From: Xiphias gladius | Lineage: Eukaryota; Chordata; Actinopteri; Istiophoriformes; Xiphiidae | DNA: 64,000 nucleotides | Direction: 5' to 3' | NCBI RefSeq assembly: GCF_016859285.1 | Contig: NC_053408.1 | Location: forward strand, 5,029,713-5,093,712 | In this document: one piece after another, positions 1 to 12,100 of the stretch | How positions within the stretch are numbered: position 1 is the stretch's first letter | Layout of the letters: the number at the start of each line of letters is the position of its first letter | Made by a program: the position numbers and the translations under genes | Notes under the pieces: model-generated | The model's input: only the letters and a program-made list of their open reading frames with translations | What the model was told of the DNA's origin: nothing | Database searches by the model: none

Positions 1-3000
1 GGCGTTGGGAGCGGGGAGAACAACAACTGGAAAAGGAAATCCATGATGCCAAGTCTGCTGGGTATGGAGTGAAACGTTGACGAATTAGGATTCACAGATA
101 TAAGTGATTTCAGTCTGAAACCACGCCATATTTACGATGTAGTTCTATTATGCAATTCTTTTTAGTTCCTTGACACTGCTCCTGATGTCTCCACAATAAC
201 TTGAGGTCAAAGTCGACGTGACTTGTGCAACAGTTATTCCTAATCACTACGAGATAGAGTCCCACCCATGTAAGCTTAGAATATCACCACAGTCCATACA
301 TGCAGTGAAAGTAGCCTTAAAGCGATATTTGAATATTTACATACACTGGCAATGAGTGGTACAACTGTTAAACTGAATCTGCATGAGATTAAGACATGTC
401 TGAAGGTATAACAAATATAATATTTTCCCACATTCTTCTTAATAAGCAGTAAAAGTTGTCTTGACCTTTGGAGGCATTTTGGGTCATATGTCAAAATTGT
501 GAACCACACCAAGGTCATGGTCAATTATTTCATTATAAACAGAGTCTTATTGGGAAGAAGCAGGTTTTATGGCATTTTCCATGGCCATTAATAGCATTTA
601 AAATTTAAACATGGTAATTAAACAATGTTGAACTGGTGGATAAATGAGAACACTACCCACCAAACCAATTTATTACAATGTCAATATTTTGGCTGCCATA
701 CAACACTCATCTGACAAATCCATTGTTAGTTTGTAAGAATGGACCCGGCTCACACGACGGCAGACGCCCTACGTTACAATGGCTCTCCTACCTGCTGTTG
801 GACCGCTCAGGTGTTCCTCTCAGCTCCCGGCTGACGGGCAGGTGTGTGGCGGGGTGTGTGCACGGCAAATGATCTTCTGCTGCTCTGAAGGGCAATACAC
901 AGAATGAAAACTCATTAAAAAAATTAAAAAACAGTCAGAGTTAAAAAAGGAACCTTTGAACCTTGGCCACTATCACTTCCCACTGATAAAAGAACATGAG
1001 CAAAGACGAACTGTGTCATAATATTAAAGTGTGTATTGTGCAACTTAATAAGCTGCTCAAGAGGTCTAAACTGTCAGTTCCACCAACCAATAAATGACTT
1101 TGATTTCCGACAGTAAGGCCGAGATGCTGCAGCCGTTGAAAGGTCAATATTCTTATCTGCTGTTTATCATGTTCAAAGTTGAAAATTCTCTTTAAGATAT
1201 TTGAAGAATGAACTAGTTAAATAACCATCAGGTAAACTTGTGGAGTGTCAGAGTACATCTGTATTTTTTCCAAAAAGTTGTATTAGATTACTTAGAGTTT
1301 TTGCCAATTTAACGTCAGATCTAGGCCCCAGACAAAGCCTGCCTTTGTGAAACTGTATGCTTAGTTATAGTCAAACTTAAGATTGAGGTCTAAATTCATC
1401 TGTCGCACAAAGCTGTCTTAGGTAGGACATATTTGCAGTGAATTCTGGATAAGTTAAGACCTCTCTCAAAACTAAAAAGACATGGCTGACCGAGCAACTG
1501 CGGCAGAATGCTCAGCTCCGATCGCTCCGGCAGAAATCTTTTGCCCTGTGTAAATTCTGACCTGCTGACGAAGTCCTCTCTGCTGTATAGCTCGGTTGCC
1601 AGTTTTTGGTTTGTTTTTTTTTTTTTAAACAACAGGTAAACCCAACTAAAACCTAATACAACAGTGGTGCGATAAATCCTCCCTTCATGTGGGTTATAAT
1701 GTTCATTTTGTTGATTTAACTATGATCATCGGAGGACGTACATTTCTTATTTGGCGTTCACTCATTGATGTAAATGGGGTGGACCAAATAATAAAAGACA
1801 CCAGTCCGTTGAATCACCACCTCTCAGTTTCAACCTAAACTGAGCCTCATAACCGTCATGCATAAAATAAGTCAGTCTTTACTTTTCATGAAACTGTTTT
1901 AACTTGTATCAGACTAATCTAAGACTAAATAAAAATGTTTTGTTTTTTTTCTGGAAAAGGCCCCTGGGGTCCGTTTGAGACTGGTCTGTAGTTTTACAGT
2001 TTTATGCCAGTCTTAATTTCTGCCCTTCTTGCCCTTAACACTCTTTGCTTTATGCAATGGATGAATTTAGACTTTGAATCTGAATGGAAAACGTTACCTT
2101 ACCATCCTTGGTAATACCATTACCAATAATATTTTAGCCCGATTTAAAAAAACAAAACAAAACCAAACACACACACAAAAAACAAAAACACCTCTAAATA
2201 TACAGGGGGTCTGAAAGTCCAGACCACTTTCCCATTGACTTGTATTTACTTTTGTTTAGGGTCTGGACAGCCTCTCTGTGTCTGTTATTTGATGCTCAAC
2301 ACTAAACTAAGAAAAATCATTTGAAATGACGCCACCTAACGACGCCAATTAAAGTGAGACGATGCAAAACATTTGCTGTAACAACAAAACTGCCCAGTGT
2401 ACTGATTTGACTAATGGTGCATTTTCTTGCTTGTGAATTCAGCTTTTCATTTGTAAGAAAAAAATAAATAATAAACAAACTGTAGTTTGTGTTTCTTGCC
2501 AGCACTTATAACATTAACACCTCTAAGCACTTGTACTATAGCACTGAAAGGAGTACTCACCCAGTTCTGGTTGATATCTAGCGCTTGAATTAACTAACTA
2601 AAATTTGATCTTTTTGCTTAGTTTCATTTTTTGAAAAAAAAAGGTGGGTAAAACTTGACTGATCCCTTCAGGCCTTAAGGGGAAAGAAAAAAAACAAACA
2701 AAAACATTGTTTTAAAGTTGATAGATGCGATTTTTTTTCCAAATCTAAATTATCTAAAGACAACTTTGAGTGCAAGACAGTTTGATAGATTACATTTTGA
2801 CCAAAAAAAAAAAAAAAACAAACAAAAAAAACAAAAAAAAAAAACTTCTCCTCCCTAAGCTTTATATATTAATTTACCAGCGTACAAACACAATGCTGAA
2901 CTTCCAACATGTTTGCTTGTGTAAATGATTTGATTCTGCTGGACGGTGAGCTGAAGGTAAAGGTTCATTAGGAGAAGCTTTGAAAGGTTACCTGGTGGGA

Positions 3001-3666
3001 TTAGCAGAGGCAGTGTGGGGCCAGGCTGAGCAGGGATCCCCTGAGAAAAAGCAGCTGAAGCCAGCAACACCACTAATGTACAATCTGCCCACCTGTCGTC
3101 ATTAGCTCCTTAAACTGCACACAGGTGTGAGAAACTTCTCTGCACCGAGCAAGGCTGAGCCTGCCGGCCTCATCTGGTGTCTGCAGCCCCTGTACCTGTA
3201 GATAACACCCCCCAGGAGATCTACAACACAGTTTTCACTTTGCGTTTTTCGCTGTATTGAATTTAAAAAAAAAAAAAAAAAAATCTTCTTAATCAAATTA
3301 GCACACATTCTTTAAATCAAACAGTCTACAGTCAGTTTCCACTCCCCTCCTCTGTGTTTGCCTTACATGAGTGTCCCTGTTAAAGATAAATGATCAAGAT
3401 GAACTTTGACACTGGATTTACGAGTGATAACTAAGGGCAGACTGGATGTGGTACCTTTGAAATTTAATGATCTATACCTGATACAATCTAATCAGAGGCT
3501 TATCTTGACAAATCTGTCTTAATTATATCCGGTGAGTGTTACTAAATAAAATCAAAGGTTTACCCTCAAACAGAAATTACACGTTTTTTTTTTATTTTAG
3601 ACAGCTCACTCAGTTTTTGCCGAGAGTTTGCTGAGTAACAAATGCGAGCCATCAAAGCACACATAT

Positions 3667-3958
3667 TAGAGCTGCAATGACTAGAGTCAATATTTTAATG
3701 ATTAATCGTAAATTTTAGGCAAAAATGGCATTAAAAAAAAGCCTCTTTAATGTGAATATTTCCTTCTTTTTTTCAGTTTTATATCATATTAAACTGAATA
3801 TCTTTGGGTTTGGGACTGGAGCTCGGACAAAATAAGACATTTACAGACGTCATCTTGGAAAAGAAAAAGAAACTGAGATTTTCACTATACTCTGACATTT
3901 TTTTAGATTATAGGATTAAGCGACTAATCGAGAAAAGAATCATTAGTTGCAGCCCTAA
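3667..3958. mobile_element. Short inverted-repeat (MITE-like) element, 'GCTGCAACTAAT' family, copy 1
   Basis: The left end reads TAGAGCTGCAATGACTAGAG and the right end CATTAGTTGCAGCCCTAA, which are imperfect inverted repeats. The interior carries ATTAATCG-type palindromic tracts and a TCTTTGGGTTTGGGACTGGA block. The same ends and interior recur near 38.2, 48.7, 53.5, 56.8, 57.1 and 58.0 kb, so this is a dispersed non-coding family. I recognise the type as abundant in teleost introns; its superfamily is not assigned here. Confidence 0.7.
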
Positions 3959-4269
3959 TACAGATGTAATTCTCCTCTTTACTGTAAACGCTATATGCAT
4001 CAAGACTCATTTTAATCATCATCTACTTTAAGAGTACTGTTTTTTTGGGGGGGGGTTCCTCCTTGATTGCTACAAAGAGATCCACTGAGAGTGGACTGAA
4101 TCTTACGTGACAGGGGTTCACAAGAACATACTGTCCAGTGGAAGAATTACACCGCAGAAAAGAATAGAAAATGATGGACTTAATGCCTCTTTGTACCTCC
4201 CACTCTCTTTGCACATATTTACATTGTCTCCTCCCCAACCAACTGCCAAGCATCACCAGGGAAGTTGGG

Positions 4270-4277
4270 TATTTAAG
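4270..4277 (+). promoter_or_regulatory. gucy2g: TATA-like element of gucy2g
   Basis: TATTTAAG lies 27-34 bases upstream of the first ATG at 4304. If it works as a TATA box, transcription would start near 4300. The first ATG would then be almost leaderless, and initiation could favour codon 4 (4313) or codon 13 (4340). Codon 13 opens directly onto the hydrophobic signal peptide. Confidence 0.4.
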
Positions 4278-4303
4278 CCCTGTAGCATCAAGCAACTAAT
4301 AGG

Positions 4304-7300
4304 ATGAGAGGGATGTCGAGGGCGGTATGTTGCTCTGGCATGAGCCACATATTGGTGCTTCTCTTCACACTTGCGTTGACTGCTGCTGCTGGTGTCATTA
4401 ACAACAGCACAAATGGGTCTCAGCCCCACAGGCTGCTCATAGGCTTCCAGGCTCCCTGGAACATGTCCTTCCCCTTCAGCGCCCTGCGGCTGGGCTCGGC
4501 CATACAGATAGCCGTGGAGAAGGTGAACACAAATCCCTCCTTCCTGGGGAACTACAGTCTGAATTTTGTGTACACAGATACAGACTGTAATCCCAAAGTT
4601 TCCCTGGGAGGATTCATTCAGCAGGTGTGGGAAGAAAACGTGTCCGCACTCTTTGGTCCAGCGTGTCCCGGAGAGGCCGAGGTAGGGATTGTTGTGCTGT
4701 GATGTGATGCGTGTAAACACGGAAACTGATAATTGATGCACTGGACTTGTCTTTTGTGTCGCTTTTTTAGAGAGTAAAACAAGAATTCCCCAGGTTTCTG
4801 TCTTTAGTCCACTTCTCTTCAGTTTTTCTAATGCTATGAATCCTACCCTCACGAAGGTTATAAGTTATAAGGTTATTCCGTTTTTGTTTTTGTAATTAAT
4901 AGATGTATTTATGGGTAATACATCATTTACCAATGTTTTATAAATCAGTTACAAGCCATTAATAAGAACAATTGTTCGGTTGCCAGACTGTGGAAAATCC
5001 TCCTATACCACAGCACTTTTCTTGTCTATTTTAGCTCTTTATTTAATAAGGGAGACCTCTACAATGAACGACTGCCTAACCCCTAGACAAGGCCTGAAGG
5101 ACATCTGGACCAAAATCCATTTATAAACAGATCAATAACATTTGCTACAACAGACTTGATCGACCACGGAACCTGTGATTTCTTAACCTTTATAATTGCA
5201 TGCGACCTATGCTAATGGCTCATTAGAAACGGAGAAACCCAGGACCCTTTATTAACGTCATACTAAAATTTGTAACTGCAAACCTGATGATGTGTTAGAA
5301 AAAAACACTAAGTCCTTATTAGTGGTTTAACAAAATTCATAACAGAAACACAGTCAGTTAAACAGGGCACACTGATGCCATTTCTCAACTTAAAACTGCA
5401 ATAGAAACAGCTCTTAACCATCAATTAAATTCATACTTACTGTATTGTTTTCTCTATGCTGATAATATTTTAAGGTTTAAAGGAAATAAATGGCTATCCA
5501 GTAATAAGTCTGCAGTTGTAAATGTTAAAAAGCAGTTTATAGGTGGGTTCTAATCCTGGTGTCCTGTAGCCCTCCCCCGGAAGATGAGTGGTCAAAGAGT
5601 CCATTGGAGAGGTCTCCCTGATGAATTAAAGAGCTAAAATACACAAGCAAAGTGTCCCGCTGGGGCAGGATTTTTCCACGATCTGGCAACCCAAAAGTTG
5701 TTCTAATTAAGGCCTTATTAGAGGCTGTACAAAGCATTAGTAAATGATGTGTTAACGATGAATAAATCCTTTAATTCACCTCTGTGATCATTTTGGAGGC
5801 TGTAGTTTGCGTTGCTGTCGACCTGTACTGCATTCTACGGAGAGGTGTTTCTGGGATTCATCATGTGGCGGACAGAAAGACAGAAACGCCTCTCAGAAGG
5901 TGATCGGGTGCCTTTCACAGAGCTGTTATCGTGTTTTTATTGTTTCGCTGTGTGTTCCGGTTGAGTTGCGATGGTGGAAAGTGGATCTATTCAAGTACTG
6001 TACTTAAGCACAGATTAACACTTCAGTACATAACAGAGGGAAATATTGTACCTTTATTCCACTACATTTATCAGACACTCATAGTTACCAGTTACTTTGA
6101 AACCCACGTGGAGTTGTGTGTATTTATATAAAGGGCCATTTAGGAACGGGCACTGAAAGCTGGCTTATGCTATAAATGCTGTGGTATGGAGCATTAGCTC
6201 ATGTTATTTCCTTGTCCCTGTCATAATAGAAAATAAAAACTTAAACAGAATTCATTTAAAGGACATCTAAATTTGAGGCACTGACCCCTGCACTTTTTGC
6301 ACCTGAAATATAAGTAAACGCTGCTACTGCTTGTGGAAATTTCTGTGCCCCTTTCTAATAAACCGAACTTCATTGTGATTTATGGGATTGTTTTAATGGT
6401 TATTTCACATTGCTACCGCTTCTCAGGTTACTGGTCTCATTGCATCAACATGGAACATCCCTATGTTCGGGTTTGTGGGACAATCCTCCAAGATGGACAA
6501 CAGCGATATCTACAACTCCTACATCAAAGTTGTGCCCCCTCTTAAAAGAAGCTCAGAGGTCCTGGTGAAGACACTGGAGTTCTTCGGGTGGAGTCACGTG
6601 GCGATGATCGGAGGGGGACTAGACTCAAACACCTGGGACAAAGTGGACGCTTTGTGGAAAACGATTGAGAATCCGCTGAGAGCTAAATTCAAACTGACTG
6701 CGGCCGTCCAGTTTGACACCAGCAACCCTCATCTCATTTATCGAAATGTTAAGTACATCTCAACAGTCGCCAGAGGTGAGAAAAGTATTTCTACGAGCAC
6801 TCTGGGGCAAACTGCAACTTCTTTGACTCTGTAAAAACAACATGTAACCACACTTTTTTTAACCTGTGATCTGGCTACTGTTTGTGACCCTCCGTCCTCC
6901 AGTGATTGTGGTGCTAACAAACCGAGAGGACTCGATGGCTCTGTTGCTGGAGGCCGAGCGACAGGGTCTGATGAATGGCGACTACGTCTTCTTCCTGGTG
7001 CAGCATTTTGAAGTCAGTGGCGGCATGGTTAGTAAAACTTTTAAAACATAGTTACCCAGGGGTGGGAATTTACAATGGCTGTGACGTTTGTTGTCATTTT
7101 GTGGTCATTTTGTAGCTCCTTATAGTCGTTTTACATCATTCTGTGGTCATTTTGCATCATTTTGTGGTCGTTCTTCTGTCTCTATGTAGTTGTTGGTCTC
7201 TCTGTAGTCATTGTGCGTCATTTTGTGGTCATTATTGAATGTTGTCTTACTGAAACATCTTAATTATCATATTTTATTGCTATTATATCTTATTTTACTG

Positions 7301-9158
7301 TTTATATCCTTATTTAATTTCAAATGTCATGATTATTTGCTTTTTCTTTAATCATTCTTTTGTATGAAAACCATTTACGCATGATTTTGTTGGCTAAAAT
7401 GACAACTGTTGCTGGCGGATTTTTTTCAGCTGTAGCCAGCGAGCTAATTAAACTACCTTTAGCTCCATTAGGTTGGTTGAAAAGGACATCTCCAGTAGAC
7501 TTTTTACATTTTCCAGCTGACTCGTTTTGGATCGATAATCTTGTAAGAGGGGTCTTAAAACACTCGGGTGAAAGCTAACGGGTCCCAGGGAAAAAAGCAG
7601 CACCCTCACCAGCTGATCCATGTAGAAGACTTAGAAATGAAGAAGTAACTTTGTTCCTGTACTGCAGAGTAGAGATAGTCAGTGTGATAGTCAGATAGTG
7701 ACTTACTATACCACACATTTACAGCCTGAAGTTATCGGTGTGTTTTAGCATCATCTTCCCAAGACTCAGTTAAATCTTTCCTATCAAATTATCAAACTCA
7801 TCATCCTCCATATCTCTTTACTAACCTACGTTGCATGTGTGTCATATTAATCTTTTTCCCGAAACAGGATAACTTGTGGAAATATGCCCTGAACAGCACG
7901 GAAAGCCAAGAGTCCATGAGAGCTTTCGACATGGCCTTTATCATTGGGCAGAAATCCTACAATGGCTACGAGTATTACGACTTCTTTGAGCAAGTTTTTA
8001 AAAGGCTGAAAGGGCACCCGTTTAGGAGCAACCTGACATCTGAAAGAGAGGTGAGCACCCATGATAATCCCACATGCGAAAAAAATATTATCAAGATGTT
8101 GGAATGGAAACACTCACATTCTTTCTGCTTGAAAGAAAAATCACAGATACTATGAGTTTATTTCTGTTAGTTCAGGTGAGCCCCTACTCTGCCTACCTGC
8201 ATGACGCGGTGCTTCTTTACGCAATGGGGCTGAAGGAGGTCCTCAAAGATGGGAAAGACCCTCACGATGGATGGGAGGTGCTACAGAGGCTGAAAAATAA
8301 AAACAACATTCGATTTCATGGTTGGTAGCTTCTTTAATCAGTGTATCTGGATATCCGTCTAAACTGCAATGCCAAGTATGCAACGTGCTCAAAACCCTTT
8401 CACACTAAACACGCTGCTTTGCTTATCTAAGCGCAGATTTTTTTGTTATTAGCTTGTGTTGTGCTTGTATCAGTTAAAAATGCACAAGTAGCCAGCCAAT
8501 CATCACATTACATAGTGTGCGTAATCCTCATTGCCTAGTTGCATCACATTTTGTTACGAAAAAAGCGTCCATTCACATGCTTAATTTGGGAGCTGGTCCT
8601 GGGGCCAGTTTATGCCGGTTTTCTGGTGGCAGACATCTATCTACAACCAAAAACTATCTGCAGTCAGATAAGTAACACAGTATGTTTTGGGGTGAAGTGA
8701 CTTTTTAAACAGGTTGTAGTTTCACTCACTCATGGGCTCCTCACACCCCAACCCTCTACCCAAACACCGAGACGCAAGGCTGGCACATCATTTTCGGAGA
8801 GAGTCTGATGCAGTAATGGCTTGTCATCACAGGTGCCTCTGGACTAGTCCACTTTGACCAGGAGGGGGAGAGAAATCTGGACTATTCCATTTTTGACCTG
8901 CAGCATTCGGGAGACAACACCAAGTTCGTGCCCATTCTCCATTTTGACAGTCACAGCAAAGCTATCCGGTAAAAAACTGTTTTTTGATATACTTTTTGAT
9001 AACACATGAAAAGTTTTCCATCACCAAATTCATTACAGAAAAATGTATTTTCAGGCCAACATCTATGTTTGCTTCTGTGGTTTGGCCCAGAGGACAACCT
9101 CCTTCTGATAAACCAGAATGTGGTTTCAACAACGAACTCTGTGAATGGCTGATCAATG
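4304..9158 (+). other. gucy2g: gucy2g exons 1-7: signal peptide and ligand-binding ectodomain
   Basis: Codes for about 473 residues. After a hydrophobic leader ([14 protein letters not shown]) comes an ANF-receptor fold with family landmarks such as [36 protein letters not shown] and [18 protein letters not shown]. Many N-glycosylation sequons are visible (NNST, NGS, NMS, NYS, NVS, NST, NLT). A cysteine pair ([11 protein letters not shown]) sits just before the membrane, as in related receptors. The natural ligand cannot be told from sequence. Mammalian GC-G has been linked to bicarbonate/CO2 and cold sensing in the Grueneberg ganglion. Confidence 0.8.
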
Positions 9159-12100
9159 GTAAACCAAACAACTAACAACTGACTGACTTGCCAGAAATGT
9201 TTCCTTTTAAACCAACACTGCCCATAAAACCTGCTTGTATATCAGTATATACTGCACGCTCAGGCCAAGCTAACCACCTTCATTACTTACTGTCTTGATG
9301 GGACGCAGACATCGCCCTGCTGGCCCTGCTTGTGACCTTCCCCGTCGTTGGTGTGCTTGCAGTTTTGTGCATCGGGGTCCTCATTCTGCAGAAGTTCCGA
9401 CTCCAGACGAGGCTCGATGACTCCTGCTGGTGGCTCATCAACTACAGCGACATCACCATCATCAGGGAGCCCTCAGTACGACCACTAAAGCAAGATGTGC
9501 TGTCCGGTCGAAAAATAAAGAGCGCGCGGGCGCGCCTGTGTGAATGTGCAGTACGTGTGTGTTTGTGTTCACATGCGCGTTCGGTGTGTCTGTGTCTCAT
9601 CCAGGGAATTCAGGGCTTATCTATAAGCACCACGGGCAGTCAGAGTGGGAGCGGGGGCTCTCAGTCCACTTTCTCTAACAACAGCTATGGCCTGAGGGAC
9701 AAGACAGGGAGAGAAAACGTCTACACCACCATAGGTCTCTACCAGGTACCAGTTTTATTTGAAGTTTAAAGTGACTCTGTGTAACTTATGTGTGAACAGT
9801 GGCCGAAAGCGGCAATTACAGGTTTAAAGTAGAAAAGAGTCTAATAGGCCTTTAGCACTACAGGAACTTAAAGACCTGTAACTTAAGGTGTAGCCACTGG
9901 TCCTGCTTTTGTTCCCTCTGTAATTCCCCTGCTGTGAGGACAAGTTCCTGAACCTAAATTTCGGCACTGGTCAGAAGATAGTACTAAATCTAAGTTCGTG
10001 TACTCTCGAGGGGGAAGAAATGCAACAGCTGGCTTGAAACACAGCAAACACCACAGTTTATAATCCAGGAAATGTTTTTCGATAAGCACTGATTGAAGAA
10101 CGGATAAGTTCCTACGATGGAAAAGGCCTGGTAAGAGTCAGCAAACTGACTCAGTATTGTCAGATTCATCAAGACTGCAAATGTTAGACCAGCAAAAGCT
10201 ATTAGTCATACCAGACCAGTAGCAGCACACGTAGCAACAAAACCCCTGAACTGAGCAAGGAGTTGATTGCTTATGAATTCAAGTTTTTACCAGCAAAAGC
10301 TATTAGTCATACCAGACCAGTAGCAGCACACGTAGCAACAAAACCCCTGAACTGAGCAAGGAGTTGATTGCTTATGAATTCAAGTTTTTATTTGTAAGAG
10401 GAAGCTTGAGTCATTTCTTATTTCAAAAGTCACTTTCAGTCACAATTTTTAGTATTTTCATCTGGCGTTACGAATAACTCGCATCAAATATTCTCTCTTT
10501 AGTTTTTTCATTAAACTGTGTGTTATGGGTGCAGACTTTGTTTACACATTGCTGCTTGTCTGTGGAGTCCTCAGATATCTAATGCATCAAGCAGACAGAC
10601 TTGAGTGTGTCTGCACTTGAATCCACAAAATGACAAAAGTCAGCATAGGTCAAGAGAAATAAAAGTGTACTTTCGGTTAAAATGAATGAAATTATTATTA
10701 TTATTATTATTTTAAATTGTACATTTCTTACATTGCAGGTTTTGTTTTCATGTGCCACAATATGTCCTTTTGGCTAATGTACTGTTTAATTTCAATACAG
10801 GGCAATCAAGTGGCCATCAAGTACATCAAGAACTATGTTAGCTGTAATTTCCAGAAGCCTTCAATTATCACAGAGTTCAGTAAGGTAAAGTTCCTCACGT
10901 TGTTCTAGACCAAAGGTTTTTTTTTGAGTTTTTAATTCATCTGCTTTTTGTATTTACTGATAAATGTAACAATAGTAAAAATCCAGCTACAGTATATCTA
11001 ATTAAACAGAGTCATATGTATGACTCACATGATGCCGGAGAGGAAACAAATCTTTAGCTCAAAAACTATTGTGCAGATCTTTTTTTTTGCCCTTTGTTCT
11101 TCACCCATGAAGTGGTTTATTGTGTGCCTAACCATCTTAACCTCTTTAAGACAGATGAAAGAGATGAAACATGAGAACTTGGTGCAGTTCTTTGGTGTGT
11201 GCATCGAGCCACCAAATGTGTGTTTGGTCATCCAGTACTGCAAGAAAGGCAGTCTGAAGGTCAGTGTCAAAACCTGCACTGCATGAGATGCAGATACGTT
11301 TTCTTCATGCTGTGAAGCATCGTTGTAGAACTGCCACTGTGAAATGTTTGCTTGCACTTACATTATAAATTGCTATTCTACCCGATTATAAATTGTATGA
11401 AAAACCTCATTTTGCAAGACAGATGGCAGGGAAATTCCTGTTCTTCTTTCATAATCAGAATCATAATGTTATTTACTCTGTGGTATTTTTCCTGCAGGAT
11501 GTTTTAAAGGCTTCAGATGTTGAGCTGGATGGGATGTTTAAACTCTCTTTTGCTTATGACATTGTAAATGTGAGTCAGTTCATTTATGCAGCATGTTTAA
11601 GTTATTACCATCAGTTAGTTGTTGAATAAAAGTTTTACAAACCTACACAGGGCTGTAACCAGGACCTTAGAAATAAAGGGTCAAATAGAAATAATGATAA
11701 ATGAATAAATGATGGTACAAGCACAAATAAAAACAAAATTGTATAAATGAATAAAATAAGTAACTAAAATAAAATAATACAAAATACTGAGTCCAGACCC
11801 ACCCAACGCATACCCCAAATAAATTCTCAAAAATGTTATTTAGATTTCATTGATTTCATTTAAAAAAAAAAAAAAAAATCGAGAAATATAATACAGAAAT
11901 TAACCCAGAGATTTGTCAATATAAGCCACAATATGTCCTTGAATGTACCTTAAATTTGGAGCATAAAAGATAATGTAAAACAAAAATACAACGAATAGGT
12001 CAAAAAATAAAACTGAAATTTGGTTATTGACCCTTAAACCACACAAACTACATGTATTCCACAGACTATGACTGATCTTTTACGTTAATGTGGCAAAATT

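Larger units (their letters stand above)
1..4303. other. Intergenic DNA upstream of gucy2g, no gene seen
   Basis: No reading frame here resembles a known protein or is flanked by convincing splice sites. The stretch is AT-rich, with several poly-A and poly-T runs (around 2805-2845 and 3266-3283) and one inverted-repeat element at 3667-3958. The last 40 bases hold the presumed core promoter of the cyclase gene. Confidence 0.6.

Noticed and set aside
4253-4852. 199-codon minus-strand frame
   Set aside because: Antisense shadow of gucy2g exon 1; no family resemblance and no splice context.
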